From Cliona cf. orientalis (Eukaryota; Porifera; Demospongiae; Clionaida; Clionaidae), in contig OZ005703.1 in the NCBI GenBank assembly GCA_963930775.1, positions 5,022,001 to 5,086,000 of the forward strand: a stretch of 64,000 nt of DNA, written 5' to 3'. How positions within the stretch are numbered: position 1 is the stretch's first letter; each line of letters begins with the position of its first letter. Shown here one piece after another: positions 12,243-23,770 of the stretch. The position numbers and the translations under genes were made by a program. The notes beneath the pieces are model-generated. The model made no database searches, was not told where the DNA came from, and saw only the letters and a list, made by a program, of their open reading frames with translations.

Positions 12243-12337
12243 TAAAAGCGGTTTGAGTGCAGTGCTAGTGAACATGTGACCAGCTATGAGAAAAGGGACC
12301 ATTTGGGAATTTTTTTTGTTCATAGTACATGTATGTA

Positions 12338-12629
12338 CAAGGGCGTAGACACAATTTTCAAAGTGGGGGGGCTTTGTGACAACTGCGCGCAAAAAATTTT
12401 GATCCTATTGTGTCCAGAACCTTAAAAATGCATTAAAATTAGCTATTTCCAGCAATTATTTCCCAAATTTGTTGCACATTTTTGGCTATCCAACTATGAT
12501 TACAGTGAATACAACTAGAATTTCATCTAACTTTAACAATCCCATATAATATAGTACATGAATTATTGCTCAAAAAGTTGGGGGGGGGGGGCTTTAGCCC
12601 CCCCAAGCCCCCACCTGTCTACACCCTTG
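12338..12629. mobile_element. G-run/C-run MITE, CAAGGGCGTAGACA termini
   Basis: Left end CAAGGGCGTAGACA, right end TGTCTACACCCTTG, flanked by ATGTA direct repeats (12333-12337 and 12630-12634). Runs of G then C near the right end form an inner inverted repeat (GGGGGGGCTTTAGCCCCCCC). Members of the same broad type are at 29588, 34544, 35411 and 44338. Confidence 0.7.
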
Positions 12630-13375
12630 ATGTAGCTTGTTGCATGTATGGAGTAATGTACTGTACATGTAGCTGATCCACTCAGTTTGTGCCTATAGTA
12701 CAAACATAGGCTGTAGCTATTCACTACCAGCTACATAAGTTTGTTGAAACCAAATTAAGCTAATTGCCTCTGGTGTCGTCAGTGCCTCTGGTGTCGTTGG
12801 TGCCCCTGGTGTCGTAGATGCCTCTGGTGCCCTTGGTGCCCCTGGTGACTCTGGTGTCGTTGGTGCCCCTGGTGTCGTAGGTGCCTCTGGTTCCCTTGGT
12901 GCCCTAGCCTGGTGCCTCTGGTGTCATTGGTGCCTCTGATGTCGTTGGTGCCCCCGGTGCCTCTGGTGTCGTAGGTGCCTCTGGTGCCCTTGGTGCCCCT
13001 GGTGCCTCTGGTATCGTTGGTGCCCTTGGTGCCCCTGGTGCCTCTGGTGCCTCTGGTACCCTTGGTGCCCCTGGTGCACATTTTTGGCTATCCAACTATG
13101 ATTACAGTGAATACAACTAGAATTTCATCTAACTTTAACAATCCCATATAATATAGTACATGAATTATTGCTCAAAAAGTTGGGGGGGGGGGGGGGGGGC
13201 TTTAGCCCCCCCAAGCCCCCACCTGTCTACACCCTTGATGTAGCTTGTTGCATGTATGGAGTAATGTACTGTACATGTAGCTGATCCACTCAGTTTGTGC
13301 CTATAGTACAAACATAGGCTGTAGCTATTCACTACCAGCTACATAAGTTTGTTGAAACCAAATTAAGCTAATTGT
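12474..13375. repeat. Duplicated MITE half flanking a copied minisatellite block
   Basis: Sequence 12474-12764 is repeated almost exactly at 13077-13373, including the G-run/C-run MITE end and its right flank. Between the copies sits a 311-bp minisatellite block (12765-13075). That block is identical to part of the foldback array at about 14217-14535 apart from one 9-nt unit. Confidence 0.75.
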
Positions 13376-13523
13376 CATAAAAATTTATTGTCCACAAATG
13401 GTCCCTTTCTCACAGCAGGTCTCATAATTAAAGTCTCAATTAGTGACTGTAGTAACCTTGTTAATAAGTAACCAATATACATGAATTTTTATTAAATAAT
13501 CCCTGGGATTTTTGTGTGATTAG

Positions 13524-16500
13524 GTGCAGCTGTCTTACCTTCACGAGAGGGAGGGAGGTTGGGACACGGTACAGGACTGGATGGACGTCCTCAGTGGGGG
13601 AGAGAAGCAACGAATGGCTATAAGATGGTCATGATTATCTTGGATGATTATAGCAACTCAATTTTTTTCAGGTAGTGAGCTCATGTAAGGTGTATCTAGA
13701 AACTGAAAGTTAATCCAATTATTATAATTAGGGTTGTTATTTCTGGTGCTCTTGGTGCCCTTTGTGTCAATGGTGCCCTTAATGCCTCTGGTGTCGTAGG
13801 TGCCCTTGGTGTCCCTGGTGCCTCTGGTGTCGTTGGTGCCCCTGGTGTCGCCGGTGCCTCTGGTGCCCTTGGTGCCTCCGGTGTCGTAGGTGCCACTGGT
13901 GCCCTTGGTGGCCCTGGTGCCTCTGGTGTCATTGGTGCCCCTGGTGCCTCTGGTGTCGCTGGTGCCTCTGGTGCCCTTGGTGACCCTGGTATCGTAAGTG
14001 CCTATGGTGCCCTTGGTGCCCCTGGTGCCCCTGGTGCCCCTGGTGCCTCTGGTGTCGCTGATGCCCTTGATGCCTTTGGTGTCATAGGTGCCTCTGGTGT
14101 CGTTGGTGCCCCTGATGCCTCTGGTGTCACTGATGCCCTTGGTGCCCCTGGTGTCGTAGGTGCCTCTGGTGCCCTTGGTGCCCCTGGTGCCTCTGGTGTC
14201 ATTGGTGCCCCTGGTGCCTCTGGTGTCGTCAGTGCCTCTGGTGTCGTTGGTGCCCCTGGTGTCGTAGATGCCTCTGGTGCCCTTGGTGCCCCTGGTGACT
14301 CTGGTGTCGTTGGTGCCCCTGGTGTCGTAGGTGCCTCTGGTTCCCTTGGTGCCCTAGCCTGGTGCCTCTGGTGTCATTGGTGCCTCTGATGTCGTTGGTG
14401 CCCCCGGTGCCTCTGGTGTCGTAGGTGCCTCTGGTGCCCTTGGTGCCCCTGGTGCCTCTGGTATCGTTGGTGCCCTTGGTGCCCTTGGTGCCCCTGGTGC
14501 CTCTGGTGCCTCTGGTACCCTTGGTGCCCCTGGTGCCTCTGGTGCCCTTGGTGCCCCTGGTGTCGTAGGTGTCTCTGGTGCCCTTAGTGCCCCCGGTGCC
14601 TCTGGTATCGTCAACTTGGTGCCCTTGGTGCCTCTGGTGACGTAGGTGCCTCTGATTTCCTTGGTGCCCCTGGTGCCTTTGGTGTCGTTGGTGCCTCAGA
14701 TGTCGTTGGTGCCCCTGGTGCCACTGGTGTCATTGGTGCCCCTAGCGCCTCTGGTGCCCTTGGTGCCCCGGTGCCTCTGGTGTCTTTGGTGCCCTTGGTG
14801 CCTCTGGTGATGTAGGTGCCTCTTGATGCCCCCGGTGCCTCAGGTGTCATTGGTGTCTCTGGTGCCCTTGGTGCCCCTGGTGCCTTTGGTGTCGTTGGTG
14901 CCTCTAGTGTCGTTGGTGCCCCTGGTGCCTCTGGTGTCGTTGATGTCTCTGGTGCCCTTGGTGCCCCTGGTGCCTCTGGTGTCGTTGGTGACACTGGTGC
15001 CTCTGGTGTTGTAAGTGCCTCTGGTGCCCTTTGTATCGTTGGTGGCCTTGGGGCCTTTTGTGTCGTTGGTGCCTCTGGTGTCATTAGTGCCCTTGGTGTT
15101 GTTGTTACCTCTAGTGCCCTTGGTTTTTTTGTTGGGGCCTCTCGTGTCGCTTCAGCCTTTGCACATATGACATGCATATACACACATGAAGTACGGAGTA
15201 CAACTCCTGATCCGCATTGTATGGTTTTGGTGCTATTTTGCTATTATTGCTCTTTTGCTATTGATAGTAGCAAAATAGCCCAAATAGCAAAATAGCACAA
15301 CTTCCAAAACTTTCTAATTAAAATATCACAATAGCACTGCATAGCATAGCAAAACATCATCACTTACAATGATCATCATCAACCATCAATCATAATTTTA
15401 TTATCTCATTATCATAATTACAACAATATTATTATAGTACACTTATTAAAAATTTAATTATCATGATTACCGATTGATTGAATATTACATATAATTATAC
15501 GAATGATATATATAAACGAGCATTACAATCATTCATCTATGGGTGAGACAAAGATTAGATCTAAAGTAAAATAGAAACTGCTGGAGTAGTGGCATGTGTA
15601 ATACAAATTATGCGGATCCGGAGTTGTACTCTGTACTTCATGTGTGTATATATGTATGTCATATGTGCAGGGCTTCAACGACACCAGATAACAAACCAAG
15701 GGCACTAGAAGCACCAAAGGCATCAAAGGCACCAACGGCACCAAGGACACCAGAGGCACCAACGACACCAGAGGCATCAGGGGCATCAAGGGCACCAAGG
15801 GCACCAGAGACACCAATGACACCAGGGGCATCAAGGGCACCAGAGGCACCAGCGACACCAGGAGCACCAATGACACCAGAGGCACCAGGGGCACCAAGGG
15901 AACCAGAGGCACCTACGACACCAGAGGCACCAGGGGCACCAAGGGCACCAGAGGCACCAGCGACACCAGAGGCACCAGTGGCACCGACCTCACCAGAGGC
16001 ACCAGTACCAGGGGCACCAAGGGCACCAGAGGCACCAGCGACACTAGAGACACCAGAGGCACCTACGACACGAGGCACCAAGGGCACCATTGACACAAGG
16101 GGCACCAAGAGCACCAGAAATAACAACCCTAATTATAATAATTAGATTAACTTTCATTTTCTAGATACACCTTACATGAGCTCACTACCAACTTTCAGAT
16201 GGCGAGGCTGTTCTACCATCGACCTCAGTTTGCCATTCTTGATGAATGCACCAGCACTGTTAGTGTCGACGTGGAGGGATTCATATACTCACACTGTAGG
16301 GAGGTCAGTCGCAGTTAGCATGTGGCCAGTGCTGTCAGCTAGTCCCCGGAGGCTGGCTAAGGCTCCAGCATCTTAGCAGCATATTAGCAATGCTGCATGT
16401 GCAACATGGGAGTATACTAGTAATACTGTTGTGTTCTTGGGTTGATTGAAGTTTTTTTACTTTTGTTCCTCCTTACAGAAAGGGATCACTTTGTTCACTG

Positions 16501-16669
16501 TTTCTCATCGAAAATCACTATGGAAACACCACGAGGTATGTGATTATAACAAAAAGTGGAGGTAATTAGTAAGTTATTGTTTTAGTTGCTGCAGTACGTT
16601 CTTCAGTTTGACGGAAGAGGGGCTTACGAGTACAAACCAAATAACTCAAACAATGAAGAGTTTGGCTAG
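13524..16669 (+). pseudogene. 3' end of a peroxisomal ABCD-type ABC transporter, probable gene remnant
   Basis: Four phase-0 exons: 13524-13619, 16199-16303, 16479-16535 and 16595-16669 (TAG). They encode the end of an ABC nucleotide-binding domain of the ABCD (ALD) family. Visible are the signature LSGGEKQR, the Walker [10 protein letters not shown] with catalytic Glu, the D-loop VSVDVEG, the H-loop VSHRKSLWKHHE and the final YVLQFDG strand. ABCD proteins are half-transporters that import fatty acyl-CoAs into peroxisomes. The Walker A and membrane domain exons are absent from the window. Exon 1 is followed by ATAAGA where the donor GTAAGA is expected, and the first intron is filled by a 2.5-kb foldback element, so normal splicing is doubtful. 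The downstream reading frame is intact, so decay is recent or the donor change is a sequencing error. Confidence 0.75.
13671..16189. mobile_element. 2.5-kb foldback element with collagen-like minisatellite arms
   Basis: Left terminus GGTAGTGAGCTCATGTAAGG and right terminus CCTTACATGAGCTCACTACC are exact inverted copies. Inversion continues through TAGAAA and the AATTATTATAATTAGGGTTG stretch into a 9-nt minisatellite (unit GGTGCCNCT) at 13740-15150 and its reverse complement at 15675-16120. The inner ends (15160-15230 and 15600-15672, TCATGTGTG words) are again inverted around an AT-rich spacer of about 370 bp. The right arm is shorter. The array reads Gly-X-Y on the plus strand for the left arm. 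It sits wholly inside an ABCD transporter intron. No transposase is visible. Confidence 0.7.
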
Positions 16670-17765
16670 GAAAATTATTAATAATAATATTATTATTTTG
16701 TTATTATTATTATAACTATAATATTATTTTGAAGAACAACTAAGAAATACCTGGCACATAATAGAACAGTATGATGACAATTATCGATATCTACCGTGTT
16801 TATGCTAATAGAATGCAAGCTAAAAGATTTTAAATCTTGCGTGTTTTTCTGGTAAAGGTCGTCATGCCTCCATTAGGATACACCATGAAAAGTCCTAGAA
16901 CGTGAATTTTCTTACGCTAATTAGATCATGCGTTTATTAGCATAAACATGGTATGTTATTTCAAGTTATGCATGATGCTATCACTACTAGTTATAGCCAT
17001 AATGATTATTATAGCTAGTTGAATACCAAGATAAGAGAGGATGTGATCAGAAGGAGGGAGATCACTGGTGCCAGCTGAACACCTCGGCTCATTGGAGTTG
17101 GAGATTCAATCCCTGCATGACAATACAAATTCAATAGTTACTAATTACTGCTATCAGTAAGAGTATACAGAATATTATTATGAGGAGAGTTGCATGTCAT
17201 AATAACATGCTCTGGAAGGTCAGGACAAGCTATAGTAGAAAGAGAGATGGATGCAACATGAGCATGTCAGTGTATGCAACAGTTTAACCACATGCTATAC
17301 AAAAAACCTACCACCCCTACATGTAGCTACATGTAGTTCGCAAGGGCCGGCTACTAGTCACCTGTCTAGACTTCAAGTGGCTCTACTTTTTATTGTTTGC
17401 CTGAGCATGCAGGCAATGGGATGGTTGCCCTTGGCCGTATATACATAATATTATAATTATTATAATATTATTATTATAATATACCCTTAAGACCTAGCCC
17501 TAGTTAATAATAATAGAATTATCATTACTACAGCATATCAACATTCATTTGGTCATCATTACCCTATGGAATGGAAGGAACACCTCTCGATCTTCACCTA
17601 GCCACACAAGACTCAAGATTATCAACTATAAGGATGGTATATAGGCACACAAGCATGCCACAGTATACATACAATCATGCATCATGCCATGTACTAATAA
17701 GCTGATACGTGATAATAATAATAATAATATACCCAGTATCACAACAGATTATATATAGAGCTCAC
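16670..17765. other. Intergenic DNA between convergent genes
   Basis: No exon is recognised. 16940-17110 resembles 22550-22700, marking the edge of a duplicated segment (see 22345-22710). The rest is AT-rich with TAATAATA microsatellite patches, for example 17447-17482. Confidence 0.45.
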
Positions 17766-19747
17766 CTTGAACTGTGACTGTGATACGTTCTGCTTCAGGC
17801 CCATTGGCATTTGAGGATCGACACTCAAATATTGCTCCATCATCTTGTGGGAATCTCACACTCTCGAAGAGATATGTCACCTCAAATGTTCTATCACCCA
17901 TGGAACTGGACACATTGGCCACCACTTCCTCTCCATCAGATGTAATACGAACTATCTCTGAAAAATTTGCGAGTGGTTCTGCTGTGACGATACATGTTAA
18001 TATCGTATTCATAGTTACTGGCACTCGAGGTGGGTTGGCTGTAAACCGGATTTGAGGAGTAACTGCAAAATGATAGAGCCAAAAGTGTTCTGTTTAAAAT
18101 CATGCTCACCCAGTTGAAACCTGGCATGGGCCCAGGAGCGGGGGTGGCATTTCAATTCATTTTGCAAAAATTACCAGGATTTGTACATAGAAAGTGCACA
18201 TCATTCACTCCAGGGCCTAGAGGAATGGAAATTAATGGGTTTTTTTCACCAGCCAAGAAAATGTAGCTATATTTGAGATAATCAGGGTTCTGGTCCGCCA
18301 CCAACCACCATTCTGCCATTATACCATGTGCCGTTAAGAAATACTCGTACATACAATATCATAGAAAAATTAATGCTGAAATGCTAGCTATACACTCCAT
18401 GCAGTCGATAATATTTCAGGTAAAAGCTCTTGTAGTGTGCCACAATGGCTCCGTGCCACGATGGCTCCGTGCGACGTGCTGGAATGGCCATAGGGAGGCA
18501 CGCGCAACAATGGTTCTACTAATATACGTATACGCGGTATGGATTGGAGGGGCTGGGTTGCCAATGGTTAGCAGGGTTGGATGGGAGGGGCTGGGGGGTT
18601 GGGGATGGGTTGCCAATGGTTAGCAGGGTTAGTCTGTAGGGTTTGTCCATTGCGCAATATGGATGGGAGGGGCTGGGAGGGGGGTTGGGGATGTTGCCAA
18701 TGGTTAGCAGGGTTAGTCTCTAGGATTTGTCTATGATAGGGGGGAAATAATAATTAGCAGCAGCGGCAACAGCGGTGGTGTAGTGGTTGGGGCTCTTGTG
18801 TGTGGAACAGAATGTAGCGGGTTCAAATTTGGCTTTATACTTCGTTTTTTTTTTTTTCTTTTTCACTTTATCAAAATTTTCTAAGTTCTCGCGAGCCATT
18901 CCAGCACGGAGCCAGTATAGCATGCTGCAGCTCTAACCATTCTGAACAGAACCCTGGTGCAGTACTTACGGAGCACATTGACAGTGGCATTTTGTTCAAT
19001 AGGGACTATTCCATCTCTGTTAGAAACCAGGCACCAGTACACTCCACCATCAGTCGCCATCACAGAATCAACGACAAAAGTACTGTTGGTGATGTTGTTA
19101 GGCAGCCTAATCTCATTCACTTGTGGATCATCAATGGTGTATAATCTCTGTGGGAATCGACTATCAAATGAAGTGAAAAACCAGTTGACTCTCAGTGGCA
19201 TGGTAGCATCTTCATTATTCTGTCCAATGCAGTTAAGAACAAGCCTTTTCCCAGCATGTAGCTCTTGATCATCTGGACCAACAAGAATCATTGGACCTAC
19301 CGAGAGAGAGAGAAAGATAGAGAGAAGGGGGAGAGAAAGGGGGGGGGGGGGGAGAGGGAGAGAGTCAAAGTGTCAGTATAATAATAAGATGTAGCTAAGT
19401 TGCTGTCTAGCCTGCAAAGCAAGCAGGAAGCCCCGAGTACATGTACACACCAGGGGATGTGAGTGTTCCAGTTGCTGAACCAATCTCCATGCTATTGATG
19501 GAGACAGTGCAAGTGTAGTCAAAGTCCTGCTCCAGTCCACTAAGATTAATTATACTCAGCATAGACGTCCTCAAGCCAATAACACGATCTTCATAGATTA
19601 CAAACGGGAACCTGTTCTCAGGGATCATTCCATTCAGTGATTGTGTCCAGAAGTAGCCAATGTTGTCAGCACCACCAGCACCAGTAACATTGCAAAAGAA
19701 CACAGCAGTTGCAGTGATCCCAGCGGTAACATTAGCAACTTCAATCA
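17766..19747 (-). CDS. Multi-Ig-domain protein (three internal exons seen)
   Basis: Three Ig-fold exons in minus order: 19451-19747, 18970-19296 and 17766-18062, each bounded by AG/GT and each a symmetric phase-1 exon. The first has FFCNVTG...YFWTQS...DYTCTV; the second VLNCIGQ...VNWFFTS...GGVYWCLVS; the third ILTCIVT...GAIFECRSS. These are the paired Cys, core Trp (in the first two) and (D/G)xxxYxC features of Ig domains. I found no signal-peptide exon upstream and no membrane or tail exon downstream before 17400, so the gene may extend into unrecognised exons or be incomplete. Probable cell-surface or secreted adhesion protein. It is not a close copy of the Ig genes at 51821-62959. Confidence 0.65.
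18530..18725. repeat. Tandem repeat of a GGTTGCCAATGGTTAGCAGGG word
   Basis: The words GGGAGGGGCTGGG, TTGCCAATGGTTAGCAGGGTT and TAGTCT recur at about 18537, 18605 and 18660-18720 with differing spacing. It lies in an intron of the Ig gene. A related GGTTAGCAGGGTT word recurs at 20219. Confidence 0.5.
18768..18870 (+). mobile_element. Probable tRNA-derived SINE
   Basis: TGGTGTAGTGG (box A-like, from about 18775) and GGTTCAAATT (box B-like, 18820) have tRNA-like spacing and are followed by a long T tract at about 18846. This looks like a short tRNA-derived retroposon rather than a functional tRNA, since no acceptor-stem pairing was found. Confidence 0.4.
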
Positions 19748-20775
19748 CTGCAAGAGAAATACAACATGTACATAATATGATAGCGGGAAACTTTGGCAAG
19801 ATTTTTAATTTGGTAGCTAATTTGGCAACTTCAGTATAGATCACCAAACTAAAAATTCACCAACCACTGCTCAGCACTGCACTGAAGGGTGTAACTAAAA
19901 ATTTAATAAAATAAAACTACACATGCATTTGGGTGCACAGGTGGGTGTAAAAACCCACATGCATCCCCCTGGCAACGCCACTATACTGTTGTAGACATGA
20001 CATTCAAAACTGCACGGGCATAGGCATAGGAACCACGGGGGCCATGGCCTTTCACGACAAATTTGGATCCCCCCCCCCTTTTTTGTTCCCCCTGGTCCAT
20101 ATGTTTCGAAATATTTGGACCCCCGGCTCTTATATTTCAGAAACATATGGATCCCCCATGCATGTTATCAACTATAGCAGAGATTCAGAAGGGTCGGGGG
20201 CTGCATTCTGGGTATGAATGGTTAGCAGGGTTTAATAGTTTCCAGGGTCTGTATGGCAGGGTTAGTCTTCAGGGTCTGCATGCAGGGTCCAAATATTTCA
20301 GGGGTCCAAACATCATGTGACAGGCCCCCACCATCGATCATCTCACCAAACTCACTGAGCCCAAGATACAGATACTTCAGCAAAGACAACTGAGACAACA
20401 CGTGAAATTTCCATAAACAAGCAGCTAAAAAGTATGCTTTGCTTGACTTAGCTACTGCTTAATATTCTACAGCCATGAAACCTTTTGCCTCACTGTTTTG
20501 ATACCTGTGTGCAAAGCGCACGAAATTTTTCCCTAATTGTATCCACAACCTTAAGTCCTGCCCAGTGGTATAATAGTGTGCAGTTGTGGTTGCCATTCTG
20601 TGCCTTGCTGGTCAGTTGTCAATGCAGTGACAGTGTAAACAGGCAGCGGCTCTCAAGTGCATAATTCAGTTTAAGTAGTCACAGAGGCTTTCAGTTATTA
20701 TAGTGACATAGGCAGGTGCCTTCCCCCTAGCCTATATCATGCACTGACTCTGAAGAAAACTGGAGTACCTAGGCC
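19748..20775. other. Non-coding stretch upstream of the Ig exons and LINE
   Basis: No exon recognised. 19890-20335 is repeat-like, with CATATGGATCCCCC and TTTGGACCCCC words in both orientations and a C run at 20069, suggesting a degraded inverted-repeat element. 20340-20775 shows nothing I can name. Confidence 0.4.
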
Positions 20776-21816
20776 TCAGGTGCAGGGTATGTAGTCTCTG
20801 GTGTCCTCCAGGGAAGTCTACTTGGCCCTCTTCTGTTCCTCATATACATAAACGATCTATCATCCACCATGAAACACTCTAGTACATTCCTATTCACTGA
20901 CGATACCAAGTGTCTTAGACCTATACACTCCCCACATGACTGCATCCTATTGCAAGCCGACCTAGATGCACTATCTACATGGAGCTCCAACTGGAAAATG
21001 AAGTTTAATGAGTCCAAATGCTTTCTCCTTTCTGTCTTCTCAGGCCGTGCACCAACCGCATCTTGTGACCACCAATACCTCATTAATGAACTACCTATCT
21101 CCACAAGCAACCAGCAAAAAGATCTTGGCATAATCATATCCTCTGACTTATCGTGGTCCTGTCACATATGTAAGATTGTATCAAAAGCATACAAAATACT
21201 TTGCCTGCTTCGCCGAACTTTCTGTTCTTCTAATGACACCACCACAAAGAAAAGACTTTATATATCTCTCATAAGATCTCAGGTCATGTATGGCTCCCAA
21301 ATCTGGCGACCTCTGCTGATCAAAGACATGAAGCCGATCGAATCATTACAACGTCGAGCCACCAAGTATATACTCAATGACTACACCTCAGACTATCGCT
21401 CAAGATTAATCCAGCTTAAGCTCCTACCACTAGCAATGCAACTGGAACTCAATGATATATGTTTTTTTATTAAGTCTTTAAAGCTCACTTCATCTAGTAA
21501 CTCCTTCAACATCTCAATGTACACATCATTCAGTGTCAACCCGACAAGATCTGGTAGCTACAGAAAACTTGTCCAACCCCTTGTAAAGAGCAACAGAGAC
21601 AAACAATTCTATTTTAACAGGCTTCCCTATCTCTGGAACTCCCTGCCCCCAATCGATCTCAGCTTGTCACTCAGCAGCATCAGACTAAAACTGATAGACA
21701 TCTTCTGGGACTCGTTCCTAAAAAGTTTCAACCCCGACATCCTCTGCACATACTATTTCTCATGTCCTTGTCACAATTGTTTCCAACAGCCTAGATCAAG
21801 ATTCACCACTATGTGA
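20776..21816 (+). mobile_element. Non-LTR retrotransposon remnant: C-terminal half of a reverse transcriptase
   Basis: An open frame encodes SGVLQGSLLGPLLFLIYIND (normally GVPQGS...GPLLF), then the catalytic FTDDTK motif (usually FADDT or YADDT), and the thumb/tail region ending YFNRLPYLWNSLPP and a stop at 21816. This is the RT palm-to-C-terminus of a Jockey/CR1-like LINE. The endonuclease and early RT motifs are missing, so it is 5'-truncated, as is usual for LINE copies. The frame is still open for more than 330 codons, indicating a fairly young insertion. Confidence 0.8.
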
Positions 21817-21987
21817 TCTATATCTTTGTTCATAGTTTATAATAATATTATTATCCATGAGATTATACATAGTCTTGCATCTCAGTCGTCGTCCACCAGC
21901 AATCATTATAATAATATATTTAAGGTTTTGTTTCTGTAGAGTTTTGTCAGGCTGCTACAATTCGTAGCTGTCCTTCAGCTTTCATTG

Positions 21988-22090
21988 CTGTAAAGTAATA
22001 ACAATAATAATAATAATAATAATAATAGTATCGAACCAGATACATACTACCATATTATGGTAGTATATGTATCTAGTTCAATACTCCTTA
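21988..22090. repeat. ATA microsatellite next to a near-perfect 28-bp-arm palindrome
   Basis: (AATAAT)n runs 21995-22028. It is followed by AGTATCGAACCAGATACATAC...ATGTATCTAGTTCAATACT (22027-22084), a palindrome centred on CATATTATGG. Confidence 0.6.
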
Positions 22091-22344
22091 TTATTGAGCA
22101 GGCAGACACACTGAGATATGCTAGCTACTATAGATCTACATGTGCATGAGTCATGCATGCGTGTAGCGGTGAGGGTTTTGCACTCCTGTGCATTCATTAA
22201 ATTTTGCAACCGGCTGTTCAGTTTAATGATGAATATCTAGTTACATAACTGGCATGGTTGACCATCTATGCCGAACATAATATATTATGTACATATTATA
22301 TACATAATAATATTATTATATAGTGCATAATATTATTATTAGTG

Positions 22345-22710
22345 ATCTTAGTAACCTTGTTAATAAGCAAGGTCACTATTAGGGAAGGATCCAACTAGTA
22401 CACATGAATTATTATAATACAATTTTCTTAATCTGTTTTGTGTGTGTGTGATTAGGTGCAGCTGTTATTTAATATGCACACATAAGGTATTATTATTAAT
22501 TTTATCACTAATTATAATTATCGATATCAGACCTGAATATCATCTAGACTATAATATTATTCATGATTCAAGTTGTGATGCTATCACTACTAATTATAAT
22601 AACTATAACTAGTTATTCGACATTGAATACCAAGGATGTGATGATGAGGAGAAGGAGGAGAAATACTGGCACCAGCTGTGGAGCACCTCGGCTCATGGAC
22701 TCAACCCCTG
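22345..22710. repeat. Internally deleted copy of the ABCD-gene flanks
   Basis: 22345-22475 (GTAACCTTGTTAATAAGCAA ... GTGTGATTAGGTGCAGCTGT) matches 13448-13536, including the intron end and first bases of the ABCD exon. 22550-22710 (GATGCTATCACTACTA..., CACCAGCTG..., ACCTCGGCTCAT) matches 16975-17110 downstream of that gene. The coding exons between are gone, so this is a deleted duplicate. Confidence 0.6.
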
Positions 22711-23230
22711 ACAGATATAATAATAATATTCATTAAGTGTGATCAGTTAAGGGCACAGGATACAGAGCCCAGCTGGGGGGACCGGGAGAGAGGAGAGTAG
22801 CTAGCATGCTATTGTAGTCACATTCCTGTGCTAAGTTCAGTAGAGGTCACAGGAAACAAACCAGGTCCTATGATAATAAGATAATTTATTATGGTCAATT
22901 CAATTAGTCACCACAGCATGCAGTGATAGCATGGTTGAGTGGGATGTGTTGACATTGCATGTCTATATAGTCACACTGTCAGATGTGACGATTATACAGG
23001 AAATCGAAGGCCCATGAACCCTTGCTTATTTAGCTTATACTACACCCTTCTCTCTCCTCAACACGTTTTGTACCCTGCATGGATGTCATGACACTGTAAT
23101 TAAAATGGACGTACTTAGCACATCAGTCAGTTCACTGTCCACAAAATTTAATATTGAAACCTATAAACAATATCATAATAAAATTATGATCATTAAAGTA
23201 GCTCAGAATAATTAATAATATTACTGACTC
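22711..23230. other. AT-rich intergenic sequence
   Basis: No coding exon, RNA gene or defined repeat end was recognised here. Confidence 0.35.
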
Positions 23231-23765
23231 ACGTCTATGGTGGAGTAGAGCCTGATAAAGATGTAGTAGTCCACTCCAACCTCGGGAGGAGGGTTGGTAA
23301 ATCTAGTGCCAGTGCCATCAGTGGTCACAACATTGTCTCCAATGGTAATCGTGGTACCTAATCTTCGTAGTCGACGATCATCTCCATAATATTATGCCAC
23401 ATAGTAGCTGAAAGGGTAATATTTATTATTAACGTCTATAGATCAATCATACTGGGAGAAAAACGTCCTCCAGGTCTAAGCAAACAACTATAATAGCTAG
23501 TTACTAGTTATGTTCAAGATCTTATGCTCTAGGATATTTAAATTTACCAGCTAGGTATGTATGGCATTACATGAATGGTGAGATTCCAAATGGTGCAAGT
23601 GAGTTGTCCGGGATGTCCCTAGGTTCAACACGACTGCCACGTACCACCACAACCTTGAGGATGCCCACTCCACCAAGGTAATCACTGAAAGGACGCGTGA
23701 TGATCGTAAACAAAGGATTTCCAGAATCTCCAACAGTATTGCTAGAAATGACTGGTTGAACAATA
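23231..23765 (-). pseudogene. Fragment of an FN3-type receptor juxtamembrane region
   Basis: On the minus strand 23570-23760 encodes a stretch with NPLFTIITRPFSDYLGG and VEPRDIPDNSLAPFGI. About 23231-23358 encodes GTTITIGDNVV...VGVDYYIFIRLYSTID. The 'VGxDYYxFIRxYS' strand followed by a TRPFSDxxGP-like segment is a pattern I associate with the last fibronectin-III region before the membrane in receptor-type kinases and phosphatases. No kinase, phosphatase or membrane exon is found, and a foldback element abuts it at 23771, so it is treated as an isolated remnant. Confidence 0.45.
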
Positions 23766-23770
23766 ATATT

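Noticed and set aside
14816-15295. 159-residue Gly-X-Y open frame as a collagen gene
   Set aside because: It lies in one arm of an inverted-repeat minisatellite inside an intron, the opposite arm reads on the other strand, and no signal peptide or flanking exon exists.
12779-16145. Many Pro/Ala/Thr-rich open frames on both strands
   Set aside because: All are translations of the same 9-nt repeat, which lacks stop codons in several frames.
18768-18870. Functional tRNA gene
   Set aside because: Box A/B words are present but no acceptor stem pairs were found, and a T tract follows at SINE-like distance.
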